64,000 nucleotides of DNA from the NCBI RefSeq assembly GCF_014651675.1, contig NZ_BMXI01000018.1, forward strand, positions 50,665 through 114,664, read 5' to 3'. Numbering within the stretch: position 1 is the first letter of the stretch; every line of letters begins with the position of its first letter. The position numbers and the translations under genes were made by a program. The notes below the pieces were generated by a model. It made no database searches. It saw nothing but the letters and a program-made list of their open reading frames with translations, and was not told where the DNA came from. Source of the stretch: Roseibacillus persicicus (GTDB taxonomy: Bacteria > Verrucomicrobiota > Verrucomicrobiia > Verrucomicrobiales > Akkermansiaceae). This document shows positions 42,529 to 51,620 of this stretch, piece after piece.

Positions 42529-43887
42529 ATGAGATTTCATCCCTTTCTTCTACTCCCGACCCTTTTTCTCATTCAATGCGCTCCGGCCCCTGACAGTCTG
42601 TCGAAGCGAGCTGGCCAAGTCGTTCCCTTGCCTGCCCGCTACGATGGCACAAGCTATCCCGAACCACAGATTGCCAGCTCCCTTCTCAAGCTTTTCAACA
42701 ACCCAGAGCTCAATTCCTTGACCCGCCGGGCCCTGCAACAAAACCCGGAGGTAGCGCTATCAGCTTCGCGTTTGGCTGAAGCAGGATTCAATTTGGAAAA
42801 ATCGCGGTCCGCTCTCTTTCCTGCCCTTACTGGAAGCACCGGTCTGGGGAAAAGCCGGACCTCGGCCGGCAGCTTCGACACCTTCGACTACGGGCTGGAT
42901 GCCAGTTGGGAGCTCGATGTCTGGGGGCGGCTCAAGAACTCGACTCGCGCAAGCGCCCTCGATCAGGCAGCCGCAGCTGCCGACCTCGCTTCAGTGCGCC
43001 AATCCATTGCCGCCCAAACCATGCAAGCTTGGTTCGATCTCGTCTCGACCACCAAGCTTTTGGAATTGGCACATCGAGAAACGGAAAGCCTGGAGTCCAC
43101 CCGCCAGCTAGTTGAGCGTCGCTTTGAAGCCGGCACCGCATCCTTCGCTGATCTGGAACTCACTCGTGCTGATTTGGAAAATGCCCGAGCCGACTTGGAA
43201 CGCACCCTTGACTCACGCGACCAGGCCGCCCGCCGGCTGAAGGTCTTTCTCGGAGAATACCCGGACGCCCGGCTTACCAGCACGGGCGACTGGCCTTCTC
43301 TCTCACGCGGAGTGCCCGCTGGTCTCCCCTCTGATTTGTTGCGGAACCGGCCCGACATCGACGCCGCCTATCAGCGAATCCGAGCTGCCGATTCCCGGGT
43401 GAAGGTTGCCCACGCCGACCTTTTTCCCAGCTTCAGTCTCACTGCCTCTACCGGCCAAACTTCCACTTCCCTATCCCGCCTGCTGCTTGGCAAAGACGGC
43501 GTCTACTCTCTCTTCGCCAATATGAGTGCTCCTCTCTACGATGCTGGCATGCGCCAGGCGGAACTCGGCGCTGCCGGCGAACGGGCGCAGCAAGCCCTCG
43601 AATCCTATCGCAGCACAGTACTCACCGCCTTTCGCGAAGTCGAAGACGCCCTCAGCTCCGAGCACTATCTCGCCCGCGAGGAACGCGCCCGCCAGACCGC
43701 CCTCGCAGCTGCCCGGAGCGCGGAAAAGCGCACCCGCCGGGATTACGAGGCCGGTCTCTCCGACCTCTTGACCCTCTTGGAAAGCCAGCGCCGGGTTTTC
43801 AGCACCGAAAAACAAACCATCACTCTCCACGCCACCCGACTGAACAACCGGGTCGCCTTGGCCCTAGCTCTAGGCAAAGGCATCTAA
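42529..43887 (+). CDS. RND efflux outer-membrane factor (TolC/NodT family lipoprotein)
   Basis: 452 residues. The lipoprotein signal MRFHPFLLLPTLFLIQC has lipobox LIQC. Two repeats of the outer-membrane efflux protein domain follow, with typical stretches LDASWELDVWGRLKN, LLRNRPDIDAAYQRIRAADSRVKVAHADLFPSFSLTAS and VLTAFREVEDALS. It forms the trimeric outer-membrane channel of a tripartite pump. Adaptor and pump genes follow at 13-bp and 3-bp intervals, so this is the first gene of a complete operon. The 260-bp region upstream (42269-42528) holds no gene and no repressor-like ORF; a weak -35-like TTGACC is near 42416. The drug or metabolite exported is unknown. Confidence 0.93.
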   Translation: MRFHPFLLLPTLFLIQCAPAPDSLSKRAGQVVPLPARYDGTSYPEPQIASSLLKLFNNPELNSLTRRALQQNPEVALSASRLAEAGFNLEKSRSALFPALTGSTGLGKSRTSAGSFDTFDYGLDASWELDVWGRLKNSTRASALDQAAAAADLASVRQSIAAQTMQAWFDLVSTTKLLELAHRETESLESTRQLVERRFEAGTASFADLELTRADLENARADLERTLDSRDQAARRLKVFLGEYPDARLTSTGDWPSLSRGVPAGLPSDLLRNRPDIDAAYQRIRAADSRVKVAHADLFPSFSLTASTGQTSTSLSRLLLGKDGVYSLFANMSAPLYDAGMRQAELGAAGERAQQALESYRSTVLTAFREVEDALSSEHYLAREERARQTALAAARSAEKRTRRDYEAGLSDLLTLLESQRRVFSTEKQTITLHATRLNNRVALALALGKGI

Positions 43888-43900
43888 CAATTCCACTTTC

Positions 43901-45085
43901 ATGAAGATTCTGCAACGCATCCTCAACCTCCTGCTTCTTCCTCTCATCATTTTCGGGGCCCTCTTTGTGGTCAAAGGGATGATCGCCTCGAAGCCTGAAC
44001 TGAAACCAAAGAAGAAGCCGGTCGTCATCCCACGGGCAGCCTTTGTGGAAGCTTCAGCCCAGACTCACACCCCCAGGCTCAAAACCTTTGGCACGACCCG
44101 GAGTTACAATGAAACCCGCATCTCAGCCCAAGTCAGTGGCAAGATTGTTGAGATTTCCCCTCTTTTCAATGCCGGACAAAACGTGTCCCGGGGTGACCTC
44201 TTAATTGAGATCGAACCAGCGGATTATCTTGCCACCATTGCCCAACAGGAAGCCGCCGTGGCCAGCGCGCAACAGGTTCTTATGGAAGAAGAAACCCGCT
44301 CGCGGGTAGCAGCGGAAGATTGGGTCGACTCCGGACGGAAACTTTCGGAAGCCAGCGATTACACCCTGCGCAAACCCCAGCTAGCTGCGGCGAAAGCAAA
44401 CGTCGCCTCCGCACAAGCGGCTGTAGCCAAGGCCCGCCTCGACCTCGAGCGCACCAAGATTCGAGCCCCCTTCGATGCCATCGTCAGCGAGCGTCAAGCC
44501 AGCCCCGGCAATGTAGTCACCATGGGCACGGAGCTGGGAACCCTCATTGCGCGCGAGCGAGCCGAGGTCAGACTCCCCCTCACCCCCGAACAAGTCGCTA
44601 GAATCCAAATGCCGTCCAAAAACGGCCCGCCCCCTGCAGAGGCCACTCTAACCGCTCCCAGTCAACCAGGGGCCACTTGGACCGCCCGCCTCACCCGCAC
44701 CGAGCCTAAAGTCGATCCGCAGAATCAGGTGATCTTTGTCGTGGCGGAAATCGAAGACCCCTTTGCCAACCAGGAGGCTTTTCTTCCCATCGGGGCCTTT
44801 GTCAACGCCGAGTTGGCCGCCATTCCTCTCCCCAATTCCTACCGCCTCCCCGCGACCTCGCTAGTGGAAGACTCCTTCGTCTGGGTCATTGATAGTGAGC
44901 AAACCCTGCGGCAACAAAAGGTGGAGCGCCTCTACTCCGAAGGTGACTACCTCCTCGCCCGAATCGACAAGCCAGTGGTGGAAGAGCCCCTGCGAGTCAC
45001 CACCCGACCTCTCGCCTCATTCCAAGTCGGACAAACCGTGGAGCCTACCCCCTTCGAGGAAGCCAACACTCCCGCCGCCCCTTAA
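43901..45085 (+). CDS. RND efflux periplasmic adaptor (membrane fusion protein)
   Basis: 394 residues. One N-terminal helix (about 6-28) anchors the protein. Then come the barrel-sandwich hybrid and coiled hairpin: TRSYNETRISAQVSGKIVEISPLFNAGQNVSRGDLLIEIEPADYLATIAQQEAAVASAQ. The return lipoyl half follows (RTKIRAPFDAIVSERQASPGNVVTMGTELGTLI, with K in the original), then a beta-barrel and a membrane-proximal domain ending near residue 380. It bridges the inner-membrane pump and the outer-membrane factor. It is the second gene of the efflux operon and its stop is three bases before the pump ATG. Confidence 0.93.
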   Translation: MKILQRILNLLLLPLIIFGALFVVKGMIASKPELKPKKKPVVIPRAAFVEASAQTHTPRLKTFGTTRSYNETRISAQVSGKIVEISPLFNAGQNVSRGDLLIEIEPADYLATIAQQEAAVASAQQVLMEEETRSRVAAEDWVDSGRKLSEASDYTLRKPQLAAAKANVASAQAAVAKARLDLERTKIRAPFDAIVSERQASPGNVVTMGTELGTLIARERAEVRLPLTPEQVARIQMPSKNGPPPAEATLTAPSQPGATWTARLTRTEPKVDPQNQVIFVVAEIEDPFANQEAFLPIGAFVNAELAAIPLPNSYRLPATSLVEDSFVWVIDSEQTLRQQKVERLYSEGDYLLARIDKPVVEEPLRVTTRPLASFQVGQTVEPTPFEEANTPAAP

Positions 45086-45088
45086 GCC

Positions 45089-48000
45089 ATGGACCCTCGC
45101 CAAAAACATCCCATCATTGCTTGGTTCGCGGACAACCCCGTGGTGGCCAACATCCTGATGATCGCCATCCTGGGCTGGGGAGCCTTCACCGCTATCAATG
45201 TGCGGAAAGAGGCCTTCCCTTCCTTCGATGCCGAGAGTGTTACCGTCACGGTCCCCTTCCTGGGAGGAACCCCCGAAGACGTGGAGCGTGGCGTGGCGGT
45301 AAAAATCGAAGAGGCCCTCCAACAGGTCAAGGGCATCGACCGCATCACCAGTGTCTCCACCGAGTCCAGCGCGGTCGTTACCGTCGAAGCGCTAGAAGAC
45401 TATCCCCTCAAGAAGTTACTGGATGACGTCAAGATCCAGGTCGACGCCATCCCCTCTTTCCCAGAACAGGCCGAGAAGCCGGTCGTGGAGGAGAATCAAC
45501 GCCTCAACACCGTGATGCGCATCGACGTGCATGGATCCGTTGGGGAAGCGGTGCTAAAGGAAGCGGCCCGAAATTTGCGGGACGAATTGCTCAAGCTGGA
45601 TGGCATTAGCATCATCAACACGAGTGGCGTTCGAGATTACGAAATTTCGGTCGAAGTCTCCGAAGAGAAACTCCGCTTTTACAACCTGACCTTTGATGAA
45701 GTCGCCGATGCGATCTCGAACAATTCGCTCGATCTCTCCGGCGGCACGGTTCGCAGCGATGGTGGCGACATCTCGGTTCGATCGCGGACCCAAGCCTATC
45801 TCGCCGAAGATTTTGCCGAAATCCCCCTTCGGACTACGGCGGAAGGAACCCGCATTTTTCTCCGCGACGTCGCGAGCATCCGCGATGGATTTGTCGATCA
45901 AAAGACTTTGGCCCAGTTCGATGGCGAGCCCTCAGTGGGGCTGGAGCTCCAGACCCAGGGTGACGGCGATATCATCAAAAGCGCCGAACTCGTTCAGGCC
46001 TTCATCAAGACCTATCCCCAGAAATTTACCGTTCCCGATGGAGTCAAGTTCACCGCTTGGAACGATGGCGCGGAGCCCATTCGCTCCCGCCTGTCCCTTC
46101 TCACCAGTAATGGCATCACCGGCATGGCCCTTGTGCTCATCGTTTTGGCTCTCTTCCTCAACCTTCGCCTGGCGGTTTGGGTTGCCCTGGGAATTCCCAT
46201 CTCGATTGCAGGCGCCCTCACTCTCTTTCCCGTTGAGTTCATCGACATCTCTCTCAATCAGCTCACAGCGTTTGCCTTCATCATCGTGTTAGGAATCATC
46301 GTGGATGATGCCATCGTTATCGCCGAAGCTGTTTACTCCGAAAAAGAGGAAAATCCAGATGAAGATGAAATCAGCACCACCGTGCGTGGAGTCTCCAAGG
46401 TCGTGGTTCCCGCCGCCTTTGGCGTCTTAACCACCATCGCGGCCTTCTATCCTCTGACGGGAGTATCCGGTCGCATGGGCAACGTCTTTGGGCAGATTGC
46501 CACCGCGGTCATCTTCTGCCTCATCTTCTCCCTCATCGAATCCAAGATCATCCTTCCCTCCCACTTGGCTCATATCAAAGCGGGAGGGAAGCCCACCAAC
46601 TTCATTTCACGCTTCTGGAGCAAGGTTCAAGGCGGAGTGTCTGGCGCCTTGGACCTCTTCGTCTCCAAGGTCTACCAACCCGTGATGCGACGTCTGGTGC
46701 CCCTCCGCTACGTTGTCCTCGGCCTTTTCATTGCCGTTCTCATTCTAGTAGGAGGCCTCCTTCCAAGTGGAAAACTACGCTTCGTCCAGTTTCCCGACAT
46801 CTACCGCGACTCCATCTCGGCCAACCTCGAGCTCGAACAGGGATTGCCTGTGGAGTATCTACACGAAAACGCCGAGCGACTGGCCGACGCCTTGCGCGAA
46901 GCCGTCAGCGAACTTGAAGAGGAAACCGGCGACAAGATCCTGCGCCATATCTCGGTCAACGCTTCGTCCAACACCAAGGCCAGCATTGCCGCACTACTCA
47001 CCGTCTCCGAATCGCGGAGAGCCTCCACCGCCGATGTCGTGAAACTTTGGCGCCAGAAAATGGAACCCGTGGCAGGAGCCAAAGCACTCACCTTTGGTGG
47101 CACCGCGGGCCCTCCTGGTCAAGGGTTGGAGATTCAGCTTTCCAGCAACTCCCTGGAAACCCTCAAAATCGCCGCCGACGAACTCAAGGACAAGGTCGTG
47201 ACCTTTCCTGGCGTCAATGACGTTCAGAACACCTTCGACTCAGGGCGCCCTGAAATCCAAATCGAGCTAACTCCGGACGGCGAGGCCAGCGGCTTCACCA
47301 AACGCGAGTTGGCCGTCAATGTGCGAAACGCCTTCTTCGGCCGCGAAGCCCAACGCGTGCAGCGCGGACGCGACGAAGTGAAGGTCATGGTGCGCTACCC
47401 CTATGCCGATCGCACCAAAATCGACACCCTCAGAGACATGCGCATCCGGTCCGGAGATGGAACCGCCATCCCCTTTTCCATCGTGGCTGACACCCAATTC
47501 GGCGACTCCTTGGCCTCAATCGAGCGAGCCGACAACGAACGCATCGTCTCGGTCAAAGCGGACATCGACAAAAGCATCACCTCCGGCGCGGAAGTGCTCA
47601 GCCAGCTACAAGCCGAATATTTTCACCAACTCAGGGAAGAGCACCCGGGGCTTTCCATCGGGCTCTACGGCAATGCCGAAGAGCGACGGAAATCCAATCA
47701 ATCCCTCGTCCAAGGCTTCATCCTTTCTGCGGTTTTAATCTATGTTCTCTTGGCGATTCCGCTGCGGTCATACGTCCGTCCGCTCATCATCATGTCGGTC
47801 ATCCCCTTCGGCATCATTGGGGCTCTGCTTGGCCACTACATTGTGGGCATACCTGTCAGCATCCTTTCGGTCTTCGGCATTCTAGCCCTGAGCGGAATTG
47901 TAGTGAATGACTCTCTCGTGCTCACCTTCCGCATCAGCGAAATACAGGAATCCAACCCCGATCTCGCCTATGCAGAGTGCCTGGTCCGCGCAGGCAAAGA

Positions 48001-48235
48001 ACGCTTTCGCGCCATCTTGCTCACCACCCTGACCACCTTTGTCGGACTGGTGCCGCTGCTCTTCGAACCATCCGTGCAAGCGCAGTTCCTCAAACCGATG
48101 GCCGTTTCCGTCGGGTTTGGAGTGGTCTTCGCAACCGTCATCACCCTCGTTCTTCTGCCGATGCTTTTGATGATCTTGCGGGATTTTCGCAAGCTGCTCG
48201 GAGGCTCCCTGCAGGCATGGAAGGGGCTTTTCTAG
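45089..48235 (+). CDS. RND efflux inner-membrane pump (AcrB/MMPL-type permease)
   Basis: 1048 residues, normal for the family. Helix 1 follows WFADNPVVANILMIAIL. The porter region has VTVPFLGGTPEDVERGVAVKIEEAL. The proton-relay pair appears in GIIVDDAIVIAEAVYSEKE (the two Asp of helix 4). The second half repeats the fold with FGILALSGIVVNDSLVLTFRISE. Lys/Arg partners and twelve membrane helices are consistent with proton-driven export. The periplasmic loops are of the hydrophobe/amphiphile type rather than CzcA metal type as far as can be judged, but substrate prediction is not safe. Confidence 0.93.
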   Translation: MDPRQKHPIIAWFADNPVVANILMIAILGWGAFTAINVRKEAFPSFDAESVTVTVPFLGGTPEDVERGVAVKIEEALQQVKGIDRITSVSTESSAVVTVEALEDYPLKKLLDDVKIQVDAIPSFPEQAEKPVVEENQRLNTVMRIDVHGSVGEAVLKEAARNLRDELLKLDGISIINTSGVRDYEISVEVSEEKLRFYNLTFDEVADAISNNSLDLSGGTVRSDGGDISVRSRTQAYLAEDFAEIPLRTTAEGTRIFLRDVASIRDGFVDQKTLAQFDGEPSVGLELQTQGDGDIIKSAELVQAFIKTYPQKFTVPDGVKFTAWNDGAEPIRSRLSLLTSNGITGMALVLIVLALFLNLRLAVWVALGIPISIAGALTLFPVEFIDISLNQLTAFAFIIVLGIIVDDAIVIAEAVYSEKEENPDEDEISTTVRGVSKVVVPAAFGVLTTIAAFYPLTGVSGRMGNVFGQIATAVIFCLIFSLIESKIILPSHLAHIKAGGKPTNFISRFWSKVQGGVSGALDLFVSKVYQPVMRRLVPLRYVVLGLFIAVLILVGGLLPSGKLRFVQFPDIYRDSISANLELEQGLPVEYLHENAERLADALREAVSELEEETGDKILRHISVNASSNTKASIAALLTVSESRRASTADVVKLWRQKMEPVAGAKALTFGGTAGPPGQGLEIQLSSNSLETLKIAADELKDKVVTFPGVNDVQNTFDSGRPEIQIELTPDGEASGFTKRELAVNVRNAFFGREAQRVQRGRDEVKVMVRYPYADRTKIDTLRDMRIRSGDGTAIPFSIVADTQFGDSLASIERADNERIVSVKADIDKSITSGAEVLSQLQAEYFHQLREEHPGLSIGLYGNAEERRKSNQSLVQGFILSAVLIYVLLAIPLRSYVRPLIIMSVIPFGIIGALLGHYIVGIPVSILSVFGILALSGIVVNDSLVLTFRISEIQESNPDLAYAECLVRAGKERFRAILLTTLTTFVGLVPLLFEPSVQAQFLKPMAVSVGFGVVFATVITLVLLPMLLMILRDFRKLLGGSLQAWKGLF

Positions 48236-48339
48236 GAAACACAGGTCCAGGTCTCAATCGACTTGGGAGCCACGGCTTTACGGAAATCCCTTGTGGATGA
48301 ATCCGTTGCCATCCTTCGCCACCGCTCACTCGTAGACGC

Positions 48340-48365
48340 AAAAAAGCCCGCGAAAAATGCGGGCT
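48340..48365 (-). terminator. Rho-independent terminator of ssb
   Basis: A 7-bp stem AGCCCGC / GCGGGCT (48345-48351 with 48359-48365) is followed on the minus strand by TTTTTT (48345-48340). It lies 47 bp after the ssb stop. Confidence 0.8.
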
Positions 48366-48411
48366 CTTGCTACAGCGAATGAACTGCGTTGCTTTAGAGT
48401 CTCAGGCTATC

Positions 48412-48888
48412 CTAAAATGGGATATCGTCCTCTTCGTCCTCGTAGCCCCCGCCTTGGCTTGGAGCGCTGGGAGAAGGTGCAGATGGTTGCGGCTGAGAAT
48501 CACTGGAGTAGCTCTGCCCTCCACCGCCTCCGCCTTGTCCGCCACCACCACCAGGACCACCTACGAACTGCATCGACTCACCGACGACCTTGAGCTTGCT
48601 GCGCTTCTGTCCGGAAGATTTGTCCTCCCAAGAATCCAACTGCAAGCGGCCTTCAATGAAAACTTCTCGTCCTTTGGCCAAATATTGATTGGCAGTTTCA
48701 GCTTGGCGTCCCCAGAGGGTCACATCAACAAAGGTCGTCTCTTCGGTTCGTTCACCACCGTCAGTTCCGCCACGATAACGGTTGATCGCCATGCCCAGAT
48801 CAGCAACTGCAGTCCCCTTGGGAGTGTAGCGAAGCTCCGGGTCGCGGGTGAGGCGCCCCATCAAGTAGACTTTGTTTAAATTTGCCAT
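48412..48888 (-). CDS. ssb: Single-stranded DNA-binding protein
   Basis: 158 residues from ATG 48888 (MANLNKVYLMGRLTRDPE). The OB-fold spans about 1-105, with FVDVTLWGRQAETANQYLAKGREVFIEGRLQLDSWED. A Gly/Gln/Ser-rich flexible linker and the acidic protein-interaction tip EEDDIPF follow. It binds and protects single-stranded DNA during replication and repair and recruits partners through the tip. It follows rpsF after 66 bp; the usual next genes rpsR and rplI are absent. Confidence 0.96.
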   Translation of the reverse strand: MANLNKVYLMGRLTRDPELRYTPKGTAVADLGMAINRYRGGTDGGERTEETTFVDVTLWGRQAETANQYLAKGREVFIEGRLQLDSWEDKSSGQKRSKLKVVGESMQFVGGPGGGGGQGGGGGGQSYSSDSQPQPSAPSPSAPSQGGGYEDEEDDIPF

Positions 48889-48954
48889 GGTGCTAATGCT
48901 ACTGGCCACGGGATCGGGACCAAGTGCAAAATCAATCTTACCCTGCGAAGGGAT

Positions 48955-49242
48955 TTAGGACATGCGCTGGTAATGCTGGAGATGCACCACGTCATTGAGC
49001 TTCAAGCGTTCTTGAATCTTCTCAATCACATCGGGGGTCGCATCAAAGAGGTAGTTCACATAGTGACCTCCATCCAAATCGCGCGCGTTGTAGGCGAACT
49101 GACGGCGACCCAACTGTTGAATCTCGTCGAGCTTGGCGCCCACTGCTTCCATCTCTTTGCCCACGCTGCTGACAAGGTCATCAATTCCCTTATCATTTCC
49201 CTTCGTGTTCAACACTATCAGACCTTCGTATTTCCTGCTCAT
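48955..49242 (-). CDS. rpsF: Small ribosomal subunit protein bS6
   Basis: 95 residues from ATG 49242 (MSRKYEGLIVLNTKG). The frame is open further upstream because it runs through the 3' end of pth in another frame, and that extension is not real. Signatures are YEGLIVLNTKG at the N-terminus and GGHYVNYLFDATPDVIEKIQERLKLNDVVHLQHYQRM at the C-terminus. The first ~50 bp overlap the end of pth. It is expected to be co-transcribed with pth and ssb. Confidence 0.95.
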   Translation of the reverse strand: MSRKYEGLIVLNTKGNDKGIDDLVSSVGKEMEAVGAKLDEIQQLGRRQFAYNARDLDGGHYVNYLFDATPDVIEKIQERLKLNDVVHLQHYQRMS

Positions 49243-49831
49243 CGTCGCTCGGGTACTCTTCCTTCGGTTTAATTTTAACGTTAAATTCATTGGCCGCGCT
49301 CGACACGCCGACCGAAGCGGCAAGCTGAACGGCTCGCACCGCTCTTGCAAGCGTGTTTTGCAATTCATCGCGTTCATCTGGCGCAAATTTGCCCAATACG
49401 TGCCCAACGAGACCTCCTGGAGCGGCAGAACCGACTCCGATCTTCAATCGTGGGAACTCTTTGGTGCCCAAACACGCGATGAGGGACTTGATCCCATTGT
49501 GCCCCCCATCCCCTCCATTGGCTCGAAAGCGGAGAGTTCCGAGCGGCAAAGAGACGTCATCATAAACCACGAGAATCTGCTCCGGTGTCCAACGGTAGAA
49601 GCGGGCCAGACTGGCAACCGACCTCCCACTCAGGTTCATGAAAGTCATCGGCTTCAATGCGGTAACCCCATCCACTTTCGCAAGGTCTCCCTCCCACTTC
49701 TTTTCGAGTTCAAAGCGAGTCCCCTTTTCCTCCGCCCACTTGTCGAGGACTTCAAAACCGATATTGTGTCGGGTGCCTTCGTATTCCCGCCCGGGATTCC
49801 CCAAGCCGACGATTAATTTTAGTTCGCTCAC
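49193..49831 (-). CDS. pth: Peptidyl-tRNA hydrolase
   Basis: 212 residues from GTG 49831 (VSELKLIVGLGNPGREYEGTRHNIG). It frees tRNA from peptidyl-tRNAs dropped by ribosomes. Catalytic and binding residues Asn12, His22 and the Asp in YDDVSLPLG are present, as is RANGGDGGHNGIKSLI. The frame is open for ~96 codons upstream, but those lie in the terminator region and do not resemble Pth. The C-terminal tail (about 20 extra residues, KPKEEYPSDDEQEIRRSD) overlaps the start of rpsF by 50 bp, suggesting translational coupling or recent stop-codon drift. Confidence 0.95.
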   Translation of the reverse strand: MSELKLIVGLGNPGREYEGTRHNIGFEVLDKWAEEKGTRFELEKKWEGDLAKVDGVTALKPMTFMNLSGRSVASLARFYRWTPEQILVVYDDVSLPLGTLRFRANGGDGGHNGIKSLIACLGTKEFPRLKIGVGSAAPGGLVGHVLGKFAPDERDELQNTLARAVRAVQLAASVGVSSAANEFNVKIKPKEEYPSDDEQEIRRSDSVEHEGK

Positions 49832-49870
49832 TACTTCTTTATCCTCGTCGGTTCCAAATAGGAGACAAAT

Positions 49871-49898
49871 AAAAAACCCGTCTCGTTCGAGACGGGTT
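49871..49898 (-). terminator. Rho-independent terminator of rplY
   Basis: A 10-bp perfect stem AACCCGTCTC / GAGACGGGTT with tetraloop is followed on the minus strand by TTTTTTATTTG. It lies 31 bp past the rplY stop and ~40 bp before pth, so pth-rpsF-ssb would need partial read-through or their own promoter. Confidence 0.85.
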
Positions 49899-49928
49899 CT
49901 TCGAAAATGAAAGTGCTCTACAGCGGAG

Positions 49929-50555
49929 TTACTCGGCAGCGGCTTCCTCAGCCCCTTCTTCCGATTCTTCACCATCAGCTCCCGCACTCTTCGCGATACG
50001 AGTCTTGGCAACCAAGGCGATGAGCAAATCTTCGGCCACTGCAGCGGACACACCTTCAGGGAACTCGATGTCCTTGACTTGAAGAATGTCTCCGATCGCC
50101 ATTTCGCCCACTTCCGCATGCAAAGTCTCAGGAAGATCCTTCGGCAAGCAAGTCACGTCAATACCGTGCAACTGCTGCTCAAGAATACCACCGTTCTTCA
50201 CCCCGATAGGCTCGCCGGTCAGAATAATAGGAAGGTGAGCCGTGATTTCAGTAGTCGCGCTAACCGCCAAGAAATCAGCGTGAACGATTGTACTGGAAAG
50301 AGAATCGTGCTGGATATCCTGAACGAAGGCCAACTGCTTGTTGCCATTGTCCAACTCCAGGTTCACGAGGAAACTGTCCGAAGCACTGGCAGCGAGCAAT
50401 TCGCGGAAAGCCTTGGCGTTGATTTTCACGTTGAGATTGTCCTGTCCTCCTCCATACACAACGGATGGTACCCAGCCCTCTTTACGCATTTGCTTGAGGA
50501 GTCCGGAACCAGTCCGTTTGCGTTCTTCTGCTTTCAGTGTTGCGGTCTTTGCCAT
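49929..50555 (-). CDS. rplY: Large ribosomal subunit protein bL25 (Ctc-type)
   Basis: 208 residues: the N-terminal 5S-rRNA-binding domain (about 1-90, with ERKRTGSGLLKQMRKEGWVPSVVYGGG) plus the C-terminal TL5/Ctc extension (95-190, including HLPIILTGEPIGVKNGGILEQQLHGIDVTCLPKDLPE). An acidic Glu/Ala tail follows. The long Ctc form is common outside gamma-proteobacteria. It follows prs after 61 bp, and prs-ctc-pth is a widely conserved order. It is followed by its own terminator. Confidence 0.95.
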   Translation of the reverse strand: MAKTATLKAEERKRTGSGLLKQMRKEGWVPSVVYGGGQDNLNVKINAKAFRELLAASASDSFLVNLELDNGNKQLAFVQDIQHDSLSSTIVHADFLAVSATTEITAHLPIILTGEPIGVKNGGILEQQLHGIDVTCLPKDLPETLHAEVGEMAIGDILQVKDIEFPEGVSAAVAEDLLIALVAKTRIAKSAGADGEESEEGAEEAAAE

Positions 50556-50616
50556 GGCTTCTTGATGTTAAAAATGGAAAGCGCGAAGGCGAAACATCGC
50601 GCTAGGGCGGCGGTGA

Positions 50617-51564
50617 TTACACTTCCGGCCCCGCTATGTCAAAGAGAGAACTTACCGATTTTCCCTCATTAATACACATGATCGCCTCTCCAAAGAGCGC
50701 CGAGAGGTCAACAACCTCCACTTTCCCTTGATTCACAACCGGTGTGGAATTCGTCGTCAAAAGCTTCTCAATGGCTGATTTTTCAATCCTTTCCCGACCC
50801 AAATCGCCCAAAACAGCGTGCGAAACACCGGCAAAAATGCGGCGAGCTCCATTGGCCGCGAGAATCTTCGCCGCCGCGCAGAGAGTTCCCGCAGTCTCCG
50901 TCATATCATCCACAATTAGGACATCCTGCCCTTCCACCGAGCCAATCAGATTCATCGCTTCCACCTCGGTAGCACTTACCCGGTGCTTGGCAACAATGGC
51001 CAAGCCAGCACCAAGCGCGTCTGAATACGCCCGTGCAATTTTCACCCCCCCCACATCCGGAGACACAACGGTCAAAGCACGGGGATCTTCCCCTTTCCTA
51101 ATCTCACGAACCGCTCCAATCAGAGCCCGCTTCGCATAAAGATGATCAACCGGAATATCGAAGAATCCCTGGATCTGCGCCGCATGCAGATCCATCGTCA
51201 CCACCCGCTGAACCCCTGCTGCAGTTAATAGATTGGCGACAAGCTTGGCTGTAATGGGGACCCGCGGCTGATCCTTGCGATCTTGGCGGGCATAGCCGAA
51301 GAAAGGAATTACCGCAGTAATATTCCCCGCACTCGCCCGCCTCGCCGCGTCCACCGTAATCAGCAGCTCCATCAAATTGTGGTTCGTCGGCGGACAGGTC
51401 GGTTGGATAATGAACAAGTCCTCACCTCGGATATTCTCGTTGATCTTAACGAATGTTTCTCCGTCAGGAAATGAAGTCACCTTCACATCTACCAACTCCT
51501 GCCCCAAAAAACGGGCAATCCCTTTTGAAAGCTCTTCGTGAGCGGTCCCTGAAATCAACTTCAT
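50617..51564 (-). CDS. prs: Ribose-phosphate pyrophosphokinase
   Basis: 314 residues from ATG 51564 (MKLISGTAHEELSKGIARFLG). It makes PRPP from ribose 5-phosphate and ATP for purine, pyrimidine, histidine and tryptophan synthesis. Key regions are FPDGETFVKINENIRGEDLF, YARQDRKDQPRVPITAK, MDLHAAQIQGFFDIPVDHLYA, the catalytic KHR and the PRPP loop VLIVDDMTETAGT. The 26-codon upstream extension is rejected. It is the gene next downstream of the polysaccharide locus (57-bp gap), which also encodes a PRPP-consuming polyprenyl phosphate phosphoribosyltransferase; prs is equally at home in the prs-rplY-pth group. Confidence 0.95.
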   Translation of the reverse strand: MKLISGTAHEELSKGIARFLGQELVDVKVTSFPDGETFVKINENIRGEDLFIIQPTCPPTNHNLMELLITVDAARRASAGNITAVIPFFGYARQDRKDQPRVPITAKLVANLLTAAGVQRVVTMDLHAAQIQGFFDIPVDHLYAKRALIGAVREIRKGEDPRALTVVSPDVGGVKIARAYSDALGAGLAIVAKHRVSATEVEAMNLIGSVEGQDVLIVDDMTETAGTLCAAAKILAANGARRIFAGVSHAVLGDLGRERIEKSAIEKLLTTNSTPVVNQGKVEVVDLSALFGEAIMCINEGKSVSSLFDIAGPEV

Positions 51565-51620
51565 GTGCCTGAGCGCGGGAGTGTGCCGAAACTGAAACAA
51601 TTGACAACCATTGAGGTCGC

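Noticed and set aside
49831..50119. Long N-terminal extension of pth
   Set aside because: It crosses the rplY terminator and part of rplY and has no similarity to Pth. GTG 49831 gives the canonical start.
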